A stretch of 51,610 nucleotides of DNA from Lentisphaeria bacterium (lineage in GTDB: Bacteria > Verrucomicrobiota > Lentisphaeria > Victivallales > Victivallaceae). The notes below the pieces were generated by a model. It saw nothing but the letters and a program-made list of their open reading frames with translations. It made no database searches and was not told the origin of the DNA. Each line of letters starts with the position of its first letter. Position 1 is the stretch's first letter. The stretch is taken from positions 1 through 51,610 of the forward strand of contig JAFVRD010000032.1 in the NCBI GenBank assembly GCA_017504435.1, read 5' to 3'. The position numbers and the translations under genes were made by a program. Below, in pieces: positions 26,147-34,590 of the stretch.

Positions 26147-26199
26147 ACCTATTTACTCCTTTTTATACCTTTCGATACCTATTTTACCACACAATACCC
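26145..26199 (-). promoter_or_regulatory. Candidate MraZ operator: about 10-bp-phased GGTA direct repeats
   Basis: Read on the plus strand, ATACCT occurs at 26145, 26165 and 26175, TTACCA at 26184 and ATACCC at 26194, so the minus strand carries GGTA cores at steps of 20, 10, about 9 and 10 bp. The missing step near 26155 is taken by the ribosome site AGGAGT. Known MraZ operators are short G-rich direct repeats with a step near 10 bp, so this is most likely the autoregulatory operator of the mraZ operon. The last copy touches the mraZ start codon. Confidence 0.7.
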
Positions 26200-26209
26200 T
26201 TTTTTTCAA
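26181..26209 (-). promoter_or_regulatory. Promoter of the mraZ-rsmH-ftsL-ftsI operon
   Basis: TTGAAA (26204-26209), a spacer of exactly 17 bp, and TAAAAT (26181-26186) form a strong sigma-70-like promoter on the minus strand. Two of the GGTA boxes fall in the spacer and at the -10 element, so MraZ bound there would block RNA polymerase. The predicted start is near 26174. Confidence 0.65.
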
Positions 26210-26307
26210 CTGTTTTTTTGAAAAAATCCCGTTTTTTTCCAAAAAAATCCTCTTTTTATGGAAATTTGCCCCTTTCCAGATGTGGTGGTGGAAATTTTCG
26301 AAATCCA

Positions 26308-26316
26308 TGCTATATT
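26308..26316 (+). promoter_or_regulatory. Candidate extended -10 element of ackA-pta
   Basis: TGCTATATT (TGn plus TATATT at 26311-26316) lies 54 bp upstream of the ackA ATG. No good -35 hexamer is visible at 16-18 bp, which fits an extended -10 promoter. Confidence 0.35.
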
Positions 26317-26369
26317 AATTGGATTGTAAATTTTTCCTATAAACCGGATCTATTTTTCAGGAGGTCGTA

Positions 26370-27572
26370 ATGAAGATTCTGGTCATCAATGCCGGCAGCA
26401 GCTCAATGAAATTCACGCTGTTCGAAATGGAAAACGAAGCCGTACTCGCCAAAGGCGTTTTTGAGCGTCTCGGCAGTGCCAATCCCAATTTGGTCTACAA
26501 ACGGGCCGACGGTTTCAAACTGGAACAGGAGATCCCTGTTGCCGATCATGTCGGAGCTTTTACCGAAATCTGCAAACAGTTGGTCGATCCCGAAAACGGC
26601 GTTATCAAATCCCTTTCCGAAATCGCCGCAGTCGGTCACCGCGTACTTCACGGCGGAGAAAAAATCACCCTGCCGATGCAGGTCGATGAAAATGTCAAAG
26701 CCATCATCCGTGAATGCTTCCCGCTCGGACCGCTTCACAACCCCGCCAACCTTGCCGGTATCGAAGCTTGCGAAAAAGCTATCCCCGGAGTTCCCAATGT
26801 GGCGGTTTTTGATACCCAGTTCCATCAGACCATGCCCCCGGAAGCATATCTCTATGCCATTCCTTACGAATACTATAAAGAACACGGCATCCGTAAATAC
26901 GGTTTCCACGGCACCAGCCATCACTATGTGACTCTTGCCACTGCCAAATTCCTCGGCAAAGATGTGGAAAATACCGATATCATCACCTGCCACCTCGGCA
27001 ATGGATGCAGCATGGCTGCGATCAAAGGCGGCAAAGTTGTCGATACCACTATGGGATTGACTCCGCTGGAAGGGTTGATGATGGGAACCCGCTCCGGAGA
27101 TATGGACCCCGCCGCAGTGCTTCAGATGATCGAACTCGGCTCATCTGCTAAAGAAGTTGATAACATTCTCAATAAGAAATCCGGTCTCTTCGGTGTCGGC
27201 GGTATCGGTACCGGCGACATGCGTGATATGGAAGCCGCCGCTGCGGCAGGCAATGAACGCGCCGCTTTGGCAATCAAAATGTTTGTCCGCCGTATCGTCA
27301 AATATATCGGCTCCTACTTCCTGATGGTCGGAACTCCTGCCGCAGTGGTATTCACCGGCGGCATCGGTGAATTCTCCGTCAGCACCCGCAAAAAAATCAT
27401 CGGACAGCTCGCTCCGATGGGCATTTTCCTGGATGAAAAAGCCAACGAAGAGTGCTTCGGCAAAGCCGGTGTGATTTCCACCGCCGACAGCAAGATCAAA
27501 GCGATCGTCATGCCGACTGATGAAGAAAAAATGATCGCTCTTACCACTGCAAAAATCGTTTTTGACAAATAA
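26370..27572 (+). CDS. ackA: Acetate kinase
   Basis: The protein has 400 residues, standard for AckA. Family motifs are NAGSSSMKF at residue 7, GHRVLHGGEKI near 90, YGFHGTSHHYV near 175, HLGNGCSMAAI near 207 and GTRSGDMDPAAV near 240. It interconverts acetyl phosphate and ADP with acetate and ATP, the energy-yielding last step of acetate fermentation. AGGAGGT lies 7 bases before the ATG. It forms an operon with pta 20 bp downstream and is divergent from the mraZ operon. Codon use is visibly more C-ending than in the accessory genes, suggesting high expression. Confidence 0.98.
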   Translation: MKILVINAGSSSMKFTLFEMENEAVLAKGVFERLGSANPNLVYKRADGFKLEQEIPVADHVGAFTEICKQLVDPENGVIKSLSEIAAVGHRVLHGGEKITLPMQVDENVKAIIRECFPLGPLHNPANLAGIEACEKAIPGVPNVAVFDTQFHQTMPPEAYLYAIPYEYYKEHGIRKYGFHGTSHHYVTLATAKFLGKDVENTDIITCHLGNGCSMAAIKGGKVVDTTMGLTPLEGLMMGTRSGDMDPAAVLQMIELGSSAKEVDNILNKKSGLFGVGGIGTGDMRDMEAAAAAGNERAALAIKMFVRRIVKYIGSYFLMVGTPAAVVFTGGIGEFSVSTRKKIIGQLAPMGIFLDEKANEECFGKAGVISTADSKIKAIVMPTDEEKMIALTTAKIVFDK

Positions 27573-27592
27573 TTTACCGGAGGAAAAAAATC

Positions 27593-28600
27593 ATGTCTGC
27601 AATTGATACATTTGCCGCCAGAGCCAGAAGCGTCAGCCGTACCATCGTCCTGCCTGAAGGTCAGGATCCCCGCGTGGTCGTTGCCGCCAACAAAGCTGTG
27701 GAAGAAAAAGTCGTCTCCAAAATCATCGTCCTCGGCACTGAAGCGGAAATTTCCGCCGCCTGCGCTGAAGCCGGTGTCACTGAACGGAAATTTGAAAGCC
27801 TTGATTACATGGCTTCTGATCTGCTGAAAAAATTTGCCGACGAAATGTACGAAATGCGGAAAGCCAAAGGCGTCACTCCGGAAAAAGCTCTCGCCATGGT
27901 CTCCAACCGCATCTATTTCGGTGCAATGATGTGCCGCAACAAAATCGCTGACGGTCTGGTCGCCGGAAGTATCGCTTCCACCGCCGACATGCTCCGGGCA
28001 GCATTCCACTGCATCGGTACTGCCCCGGGAATCAAAAGTGCCAGCAGCTGTTTTGTCATGGATCTTGCCACCCCCAGTCCGGCCGGTGATGACGTGCTGA
28101 TGTTCGCGGATTGCGGTGTCAACCCCAATCCGGATGCTGATATGCTCGTGGATATCGCCATGGCGACCAGCACCACCTATCGTGCTTTGATCGGCAAACA
28201 GCCGAAAGTGGCGTTCCTCTCATTCTCCACTCACGGCAGTGCCCAGAATGAAATTCTGGAAAAAATCACTGCGGCTTCCAAAAAATTCGCGGACAAAGTC
28301 GCCGCTGAAAAACTGGATATCCTCTGTGACGGTGAAATTCAGGCTGATGCCGCACTCGTTCCCTCGGTTGCCAAAGCCAAAGCCCCGGACAGCCCGCTGG
28401 GCGGCTGTGCCAATATTCTGATCTTCCCCGATCTCAATGCCGGCAATATCGCTTACAAACTGGTTCAGCGTCTGGCTCATGCCCAGGCTTACGGTCCGGT
28501 GCTTCAGGGACTTGCCACTCCGCTTAACGACCTCTCCCGCGGCTGCAGTGCCGATGATATTTACGGAGAAATCGTTATCACGGTCTGCCAGTCTCTCTGA
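27593..28600 (+). CDS. pta: Phosphate acetyltransferase
   Basis: The protein has 335 residues, the short single-domain form of Pta. Motifs include RTIVLPEGQDPRVVVAANKA near residue 16, GLVAGSIASTADMLRAAFHC near 120, and DGEIQADAALVPSVAKAKAP near 245. It converts acetyl-CoA and phosphate to acetyl phosphate, the substrate of the AckA enzyme encoded just upstream. CGGAGG lies before the start. A strong hairpin terminator follows the stop. Confidence 0.97.
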   Translation: MSAIDTFAARARSVSRTIVLPEGQDPRVVVAANKAVEEKVVSKIIVLGTEAEISAACAEAGVTERKFESLDYMASDLLKKFADEMYEMRKAKGVTPEKALAMVSNRIYFGAMMCRNKIADGLVAGSIASTADMLRAAFHCIGTAPGIKSASSCFVMDLATPSPAGDDVLMFADCGVNPNPDADMLVDIAMATSTTYRALIGKQPKVAFLSFSTHGSAQNEILEKITAASKKFADKVAAEKLDILCDGEIQADAALVPSVAKAKAPDSPLGGCANILIFPDLNAGNIAYKLVQRLAHAQAYGPVLQGLATPLNDLSRGCSADDIYGEIVITVCQSL

Positions 28601-28621
28601 TTTTTCCATCAGAAAAACATC

Positions 28622-28658
28622 AAACCTCTCCGGAAAAGTTTTCCGGAGAGGTTTTTTA
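28622..28658 (+). terminator. Rho-independent terminator of ackA-pta
   Basis: Arms CCTCTCCGGAAAA (28625-28637) and TTTTCCGGAGAGG (28639-28651) are perfect complements, followed by TTTTTTA. In RNA about 11 pairs with a five-base loop would form. It may also serve the converging lipoprotein gene from the other side. Confidence 0.9.
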
Positions 28659-28674
28659 TATCCGCATTTTCGGA

Positions 28675-30921
28675 TTACTTTTTCTGATCGGCAGCCGGAC
28701 TTTTTCCGAAAGACACAAACAGGATGTGACCGCTGATCATGCTGCCGCGTTTGCTTAAACTGAACACCCGCCACAAAACACTGAATCGCGAATCATCCCC
28801 ATCCTGAACCACTGAAATAAAAGGAAATATGATTTTTTCGGAGCGGTTGCCTTCTTTACGGTAACGGTAAAGCAAATGCAGAATATGCGATGATTCCCTT
28901 GCACCGTTTTTTGCGCCTCCGGCAATAATACCCAGAAAATGCCAGTTGTAATCACCGTTATAAAACGCCTCCCTGCGGAAAAACAACCCATTGCCGATAT
29001 CTTCTTTAAAGCGCAATTCTGTATAATCTGCCAGCAGACGGTCTGCGGCTGCTTCTGCAGATTTTTTATTTCCGATGGTTGCGGCATCCAGCTTCAAACC
29101 GATTTTACCGGCGATCTCGACCGCCCGGTTGACATCACGCATATACGCTGACTCACGCTGATGTAATTTTTCGGTTTGGATTTTCAATTCTTCATAACGG
29201 ATAAGTTTTTTGAGCCGCTCGATCTCCCCCTTTGTCTGCCAACGGTCATTCAATCCGGTCTCCCGGACAATTTGCTGTTGTTCTTTATTCAAGACACTAC
29301 GCTGACCGGGTAATTTTTTCAACGATACCCGCAGAGTCTCTATATCTTCCGCTTTATATCCGCCTTTGACCACATTGAATCCGAATTTTCCCCGGTAAAA
29401 CAATCCGCCCAAAGCGTATATATCATGCAATTCACTGCATTGATCTCCGGTCACACTGCGTTTATTGCGGTCAAAAACTTTGTAATCCCGCCGCATCCGG
29501 TATTCAGAATCAGAATAATAAACCAGTCTTGCAAAAATTTCGGTCTTCTCAGACTTTTTATCTGTTTTTATCCGGCTCAGCAAGGGCAGCGAAAAAAATT
29601 CACTGCCGTCACCAGTACGCTTGCCCCAGGTCAGCAATGGCAATACACACCAACTTGACTTCTCAGCATCGACGGTGTATTTGAAAAACGGAAAAAACAA
29701 CCCTTCGTAACGCACTCCGGTCGGAAAATCATATTTTTTCCTCAATTCAGCAAAATACAAATTGCAGGTATGATAATCAACCACCGTTTCCGGCAGTTTC
29801 AATGCCGGATCAATGGCTTTGAGTGCATCTGCCATCGCCGGTTTCTGTTGGGAAAACGGACGATCATAACGGATAAGCGAACTCAAATTATTAAATTTTT
29901 GCCGGAGCGGAGAATTTTTTTCATAAATCGCTTTATCAAAACATGACAGCAAAGCCCATGAACAAAATCCGGTATGGGTTTCTGATGTTTCATAAAGCCC
30001 GAATAATTTTCCCATTACATCAAAGCTATATTTTTCTTTGGTTTTCTGTTCTCCAGCCAACAGAAAGTAACGTCGTAAAAAATCCCCGTTGCTCTCGTAT
30101 TCTCCGATGTAAAAAGGTATGATCCAAAATGATTTCGACTCTATGCGCGGCAGTTTGTCAAAAACCTCCTGACGGTATTTTTCCAGTGCGGCAGCATTTG
30201 CAGGATACTCCCTTTTTCCGGCGAAACGGTAATTCCATTCATTACGGAACTGTTTGTTATCAAACCGGCTTCCAAAAAGCCATTTCCATTGCCCATTGTC
30301 AACCTGAGTTCCACGGCTATAATATACCGGAATTATCCATGAACTCTGTTCCTGTACCCAGAAGAGATTATCGTTCCGGTTGCGGTAATAAAGTTTCCGG
30401 TGGTCATAACTGCTGTCCCACAAAGGGAAAAGCCACGACCCGCCGGACTCTTTTTCCTGCCATTGCCAATTAAAAGGAACCAGACCGCAACCGTTTTTAT
30501 TCCATGCCCACAACAGTACCCAGCCGTTCCCGGAAGCGTTGTTCCACGCCGTCAACGGGAAAAGAATACTGTAATCATCGCCCTCATGATTGTAAAACGG
30601 CCGGATGGCAAAACCATAAGGGTCTTTGTCGATAAAAGGCCACAACGCCGACCAGTAAGCATTGGAACAGAAAAAGAACGGCCAGATATTTATTAAAGTA
30701 TCATCCATCCCCGCTACTGCATTTTTATCAGCCCGGACAGAAGATGAAAGCTCCCGGCTGACTTTCTGATACTTCTCAGAACGGATACGGATACCGGACG
30801 GGGCAGAATATTCATCCAGCACGCCGCCGGACATCCGGACGATCCGGTCACTGCTGGCACATCCTGCTGCTAAAACCCCGGTTCCGATGACAAAAGAAAT
30901 GTATTTTATGATTATATTCAC
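28675..30921 (-). CDS. Large lipoprotein with repeated aromatic-Phe-Pro strands
   Basis: The protein has 748 residues from GTG 30921, which has GGAGGG 5 bases upstream. The N-terminus ends in the lipobox LAAGC, so it is a lipoprotein. At least eight short segments share an aromatic/aliphatic-Pro-aromatic pattern: NIWPFFF, ALWPFID, ILFPLTAW, GLVPFNWQW, WLFPLWD, WIIPVYY, WIIPFYI, GLFFPFF and IIFPFISV. They are spaced 15-40 residues apart in the first half, which suggests a repeating beta structure. A charged helical part lies around residues 560-640. No named family or catalytic motif was recognised. The gene is divergent from the pilin operon; its function may be in the outer envelope. Confidence 0.7.
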   Translation of the reverse strand: MNIIIKYISFVIGTGVLAAGCASSDRIVRMSGGVLDEYSAPSGIRIRSEKYQKVSRELSSSVRADKNAVAGMDDTLINIWPFFFCSNAYWSALWPFIDKDPYGFAIRPFYNHEGDDYSILFPLTAWNNASGNGWVLLWAWNKNGCGLVPFNWQWQEKESGGSWLFPLWDSSYDHRKLYYRNRNDNLFWVQEQSSWIIPVYYSRGTQVDNGQWKWLFGSRFDNKQFRNEWNYRFAGKREYPANAAALEKYRQEVFDKLPRIESKSFWIIPFYIGEYESNGDFLRRYFLLAGEQKTKEKYSFDVMGKLFGLYETSETHTGFCSWALLSCFDKAIYEKNSPLRQKFNNLSSLIRYDRPFSQQKPAMADALKAIDPALKLPETVVDYHTCNLYFAELRKKYDFPTGVRYEGLFFPFFKYTVDAEKSSWCVLPLLTWGKRTGDGSEFFSLPLLSRIKTDKKSEKTEIFARLVYYSDSEYRMRRDYKVFDRNKRSVTGDQCSELHDIYALGGLFYRGKFGFNVVKGGYKAEDIETLRVSLKKLPGQRSVLNKEQQQIVRETGLNDRWQTKGEIERLKKLIRYEELKIQTEKLHQRESAYMRDVNRAVEIAGKIGLKLDAATIGNKKSAEAAADRLLADYTELRFKEDIGNGLFFRREAFYNGDYNWHFLGIIAGGAKNGARESSHILHLLYRYRKEGNRSEKIIFPFISVVQDGDDSRFSVLWRVFSLSKRGSMISGHILFVSFGKSPAADQKK

Positions 30922-31152
30922 GTTTTCCCTCCAAGTAATTTCCGGACAGGGTCGTAAAACACCATACACCATCCGGTTACTATGCAATTTCGCATTTCAA
31001 CTGAACTTCTACGGATGTACGAATCAAATACGGAGCATATTTAATATAGTACAGCAAAAAACAAAATGCAAATCCGGTAAATGCCGTGCAGTCATATTTT
31101 TATAACCGGCTGAAGAAAAATCATATTTTTTTCAAACATGCAACTTTGTAAC

Positions 31153-31181
31153 TTGACAACGCCTCCCAAAGGTGCTATTGT
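31153..31181 (+). promoter_or_regulatory. Promoter of the pilin-glycosidase operon
   Basis: A consensus -35 TTGACA (31153-31158), a spacer of exactly 17 bp and TATTGT (31176-31181). The predicted start is near 31188, about 65 nt before the pilin ATG. Confidence 0.65.
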
Positions 31182-31196
31182 TATCCTGTAATCAAC

Positions 31197-31214
31197 ACGT
31201 ACAAATATGTACGT
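31197..31214. promoter_or_regulatory. Palindromic operator ACGTACA-AATA-TGTACGT
   Basis: Seven-base arms around a four-base centre form a perfect inverted repeat that starts 15 bp after the -10 box. Position and size fit a LacI- or GntR-family repressor site. No regulator gene lies beside it; the GntR/LacI protein at 3154-4209 is one candidate but unproven. Confidence 0.6.
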
Positions 31215-31253
31215 AGCAATTTCAAATACCAAACAGTTTAATTGGGGGCTAAA

Positions 31254-32297
31254 ATGAATAAAAAAATTTTTCCAGCACGACAGATTGTTATATTTGAAAA
31301 ACGCTCCGAATCTTCTTTTACATTGATCGAATTGCTGGTGAGCAAAACTTGTCAAATATGTGTTTCGTTGTTTTTTCACCTGAAAACTTTGTCGATTTTT
31401 GCGACAAACTGGAGCAAAAGTACCTCGCTTTTCTTGAAAAGGAAAGAGGGTTTGGGAGAGGGGAAAAACCTCTTTTCCCGTGAAAAGAAGTTTTTCCCCT
31501 CTCCCATAAAGTCTTTCACTTTAATAGAATTGCTGGTAGTCATTGCCATCATTGCCATTCTTGCCGCCATGCTGCTGCCGGCATTGCAAAAAGCACGCAG
31601 CCGGGCCCAGGTAACCAACTGCGCCGGTAATTTGAAAAATCTTGTCACCGCTGACATCTCCTATCAAGGTGCTAATGATGACTTTTTTGTCCCTTATCAA
31701 ATGGATAATGCCACGGAAAAACCGCCGTCAGGAAAATTTCTTTCTGACAACAAATGGTATTATAATGATTTTCTGCACTCATTCCTGAATCAGAACACCA
31801 GCAAAACGGATAATTCCGTCTATCTCTGTCCCGGCGTCAACCATCCTGACAAACAGCGGCATGATGAAGGCATCCTGACCATGAATTACGGTTGGAACCG
31901 GGAGATCCATCAGCGGCTCAATTACACCGGCAATCAGCAAAAACCTCTGAAAAGTGCCACCATCCGCAATCCGGCAAAATTGGGTTCGGTAATGGACAGC
32001 GGTCAGCATCACGTGTGTTGGAAAACAGGCAATTCAGGATATATCAAAGATTATCTCTATATTCCCGGATTTTACGGCAATGCCTCCCGCACCAGCAAAA
32101 TAGCCGCAAAAGGATTAAATGAAGCTGTCAGCGGCAGACACATCAACAAAAACATAAATGTCGGTTATGTCGATGGTCATGTGGCAGCACGTAAAGCCGA
32201 TGACCTTTATTCAAAGACCTGGTGCGATATGAATTTGAACGTATATTTCTGGACAGCCTCCCCGGAGGCAGGAAAAGCTCTGCCTGTATTTGATTGA
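31254..32297 (+). CDS. Pseudopilin-like protein with a doubled prepilin signal
   Basis: The protein has 347 residues. ATG 31254 follows GGGGG; a TTG four codons upstream is a poorer start. Residues 25-33 read SFTLIELLV, but instead of the hydrophobic helix there follow about 57 residues with Cys, Lys and Phe ([12 protein letters not shown]), and then [20 protein letters not shown] begins near residue 91, continuing as a normal DUF1559-like pilin ending near [12 protein letters not shown]. The two motif copies are 198 bp apart, in frame, and differ only at synonymous positions. The intervening DNA contains two hairpins. Either signal could be processed by prepilin peptidase. It heads an operon with a secreted glycosidase and an M28-like/AAC(3) fusion protein. 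Confidence 0.8.
   Translation: MNKKIFPARQIVIFEKRSESSFTLIELLVSKTCQICVSLFFHLKTLSIFATNWSKSTSLFLKRKEGLGEGKNLFSREKKFFPSPIKSFTLIELLVVIAIIAILAAMLLPALQKARSRAQVTNCAGNLKNLVTADISYQGANDDFFVPYQMDNATEKPPSGKFLSDNKWYYNDFLHSFLNQNTSKTDNSVYLCPGVNHPDKQRHDEGILTMNYGWNREIHQRLNYTGNQQKPLKSATIRNPAKLGSVMDSGQHHVCWKTGNSGYIKDYLYIPGFYGNASRTSKIAAKGLNEAVSGRHINKNINVGYVDGHVAARKADDLYSKTWCDMNLNVYFWTASPEAGKALPVFD
31329..31537 (+). repeat. In-frame direct repeat of the prepilin motif flanking a 198-bp insert unit
   Basis: GAATTGCTGGT occurs at 31329-31339 and 31527-31537, within longer copies encoding SFTLIELLV. The unit length of 198 bp is 66 codons, so the reading frame is kept. Five codons differ between copies, all synonymously. 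Confidence 0.85.
31388..31505. repeat. Two hairpins inside the pilin insert
   Basis: Hairpin 1 has arms TTTGTCG (31388-31394) and CGACAAA (31402-31408). Hairpin 2 has 16-bp perfect arms GGGAGAGGGGAAAAAC (31454-31469) and its complement at 31490-31505, continued inward by CTTTTC/GAAAAG around a CCGT loop. The motif TCGCTTTTCTTGAAAAG at 31425-31441 also occurs at 45611-45627. Confidence 0.85.
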
Positions 32298-32323
32298 TAT
32301 TATTTGAAAAAAGGAATTTTTGG

Positions 32324-34579
32324 ATGAAACAGTTTTTGTTTGCTTTTTCTGCCGTTTTTTTGGCGTTCCAAAGTTTATCCGCTTACACGTTTGAAGAAAA
32401 TACCGCACTGCAGCATCAAACTTATATCCGGCGCAATGCCACTGCCAAACGCCGGGCTGAATTGCGAAAGTGGTTCAGCATCAAACGTCCATTGCGGCAA
32501 ACTCCGGCAGAAAAGGATTTGATCGGATTCTCTGCAAACAAAATCTCTTTCGCCGTGGATAAACAATTCGGTTACCCGGTGAGATTAACCGTCAACGGCA
32601 GCGAAAATCTCCTTGCCAACTACGCCGGAGCGTATCCGTTTTTTGAAATATATCTGACCGATAAAAATAATAAACGCCATTCTTTCGGAAATTACAGCAG
32701 AAAACCGGTCATTCAGCTCCTTCCGGACGGCAAAGGGATGACCATGATCTGGAAACTCGGTGCAGCTACAGTCACGACTGCCGTTACGGTCAACGCTGAC
32801 GGCATGGCGGAATTTAACATCTCGGTCACCAATGTCAAACCGGAATACCGTCTGGTTCAAGTCGATTATCCCATGCTCGCCATCCGTCCCCGCGGTGAAT
32901 CCAAAAACAATATGGTCATTTTGCAAGACCGCCGGGGCAGATTGCGCAAATTGACTGACATCATTAATCCGGCATACAAAGAATATCCCTGTTCCAATGC
33001 CAGATTTCAAATGACCGCTGTTTACGATGATGTCAATAAAAAAGGTGTTTACTTGGCGTCTCAGGACAACAGCGGCTGGGAAAAAATTTTCTGGCACTAT
33101 TATATCCCGGAATACGATTTGGATTTCTTTCATCTTACCCGCTATCCGCTGAACCGGGGCAAAGCTGGCAACTCTCTGGATAAAAGTTTTCCGGTCACCA
33201 TGACCGCTTTTGACGGGGATTGGTATGATGCGGCACAAATCTACCGCCAATGGACATTGCAGCAGCCGTGGGCGAAAAACGGTCCCCTGCACCTCAATAA
33301 AGAGATTCCTGAATTTATGAAACACGCCCCGGTGTGGCTCCGTTTTTATCTCCGGGAAAGCCGGGGCGTCCGTCCGAAAGAGGTGTGGGAAATGTCTAAA
33401 GCATGGGCTGATTTTCTCCCCGGCAGAAAAATACCGGCGGAACTTTTTCACTATTCTGATTTCAAAGAACCAAACTTCAAAAGCAAATACCCGGTCTGTG
33501 AATATTACGGCTACAAAGCCCGTCCGTTTCCCGGATTGCCGGAAACATTGAAAAATATTCATGCTCTCGGTATCCGCTGCTGCGTATTTCTGCAAAGCGA
33601 GATCATCAACCAATTCAATCCGGCAAATGACGCTTTGAAACCGGCTTACAAACTGGATGCCGACGGAAAACCCAGATTTTATCTGGGAGAACGCAGCTAT
33701 GTCTGCCGCATGTCTCCGGTATGGCAGCAGCGGACGGAAGAATTGGTAAATCATCTGCTGGATATGGGATTTGTCGGATTCTATCTGGATACGTTTGCAA
33801 AAAGCACCCCGAATTTTGAATGTCACGCCGACAATCACGGTCACCCTGCCGGCGGCGGTAATACCGATGTTCTCAGTCAACGCGCTTACGGGAAAATGAT
33901 CCGGAAGATCGGCAAAGCCAGAGTGCCGGATTTTTACATTGTCGGTGAAGCATGTACCGAACCGTATATGGATATTCTGGATGTCAAAGAAAATGCCACT
34001 CATACAGATCCGGATGCGATCTTTCTGGAACGCACCATATATGGAGAATATTATCTGCCGCACGGCAGAACCATTTGTGACAGCGATGAAAGTTACACCA
34101 AATTTCTCGGATTGGATTTCCTCAACGGCATGATCCCCGGACGCTTTTTCAATGCTCCCCCTCAAGATGCCCACCGCCGCAAAGTGCTGAAAGATGTCAT
34201 TGCTTATACCGACAACGGCTATTATTATCTCCGGTGCGGTCAAATGCTCCGGCAGTTGAAATTCTCCGGGAACACGACCGTCACTGTCACCGAGATGAAT
34301 AACAAAATCCCGATCGCCCAATGGCAGAATACCGTGTTCCGGTCTGCTCAGGACAATTCCGTAGCGATATATGTGTTCCACTTTGGAGATACAGCCGGAG
34401 AAAATACGCTGTTGCTCCCTGACGGAAAAGAGTGGAACCTCCCCGGAACAAGCAAAATATTCAAACTTGATGCCGCCGGCAACCGCACATTGCTCGGTAC
34501 ACTCAGTGAAAACCGGCAGATCCCGCTTAAACTTGAAGCAGATGCCATTGCCGCATTGGTGATCGTTCCGGAAAAATAA
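32324..34579 (+). CDS. Secreted DUF6259-like glycoside hydrolase
   Basis: The protein has 751 residues from ATG 32324, preceded by AAGGA. It has a signal peptide (MKQFLFAFSAVFLAFQSLSA). An N-terminal beta-sandwich (ISFAVDKQFGYPVRLTVNGS, residues about 65-270) is followed by a TIM-barrel-like part with LGIRCCVFLQSEIINQFNPA near 420, GFVGFYLDTFAKSTPNFEC near 485 and YIVGEACTEPYMDILDV near 540, where Asp and Glu are plausible catalytic residues, and a C-terminal beta domain. This layout matches the DUF6259 group found in Lentisphaerota and related to GH36/GH101-like clans; the family name is from memory and the substrate is unknown. It is the second gene of the pilin-led operon. Confidence 0.75.
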   Translation: MKQFLFAFSAVFLAFQSLSAYTFEENTALQHQTYIRRNATAKRRAELRKWFSIKRPLRQTPAEKDLIGFSANKISFAVDKQFGYPVRLTVNGSENLLANYAGAYPFFEIYLTDKNNKRHSFGNYSRKPVIQLLPDGKGMTMIWKLGAATVTTAVTVNADGMAEFNISVTNVKPEYRLVQVDYPMLAIRPRGESKNNMVILQDRRGRLRKLTDIINPAYKEYPCSNARFQMTAVYDDVNKKGVYLASQDNSGWEKIFWHYYIPEYDLDFFHLTRYPLNRGKAGNSLDKSFPVTMTAFDGDWYDAAQIYRQWTLQQPWAKNGPLHLNKEIPEFMKHAPVWLRFYLRESRGVRPKEVWEMSKAWADFLPGRKIPAELFHYSDFKEPNFKSKYPVCEYYGYKARPFPGLPETLKNIHALGIRCCVFLQSEIINQFNPANDALKPAYKLDADGKPRFYLGERSYVCRMSPVWQQRTEELVNHLLDMGFVGFYLDTFAKSTPNFECHADNHGHPAGGGNTDVLSQRAYGKMIRKIGKARVPDFYIVGEACTEPYMDILDVKENATHTDPDAIFLERTIYGEYYLPHGRTICDSDESYTKFLGLDFLNGMIPGRFFNAPPQDAHRRKVLKDVIAYTDNGYYYLRCGQMLRQLKFSGNTTVTVTEMNNKIPIAQWQNTVFRSAQDNSVAIYVFHFGDTAGENTLLLPDGKEWNLPGTSKIFKLDAAGNRTLLGTLSENRQIPLKLEADAIAALVIVPEK

Positions 34580-34590
34580 AGAACTGTTTT

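Larger units (their letters stand above)
30922..31253. other. Divergent intergenic region (332 bp)
   Basis: The region between the lipoprotein gene and the pilin operon holds the plus-strand promoter and palindrome listed separately. A lone half-site TGTACG lies at 31016-31021, on the side nearer the lipoprotein gene. No ORF or RNA gene is supported. Confidence 0.5.

Noticed and set aside
31092-31379. 95-residue minus-strand ORF at the pilin start
   Set aside because: It overlaps the promoter, operator and pilin N-terminus, and has no ribosome site or family pattern.
32585-34381. 598-residue ORF antisense to the DUF6259-like gene
   Set aside because: The plus-strand gene has a signal peptide, a ribosome site and family-like motifs. 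The antisense frame is a codon-bias shadow with no such support.
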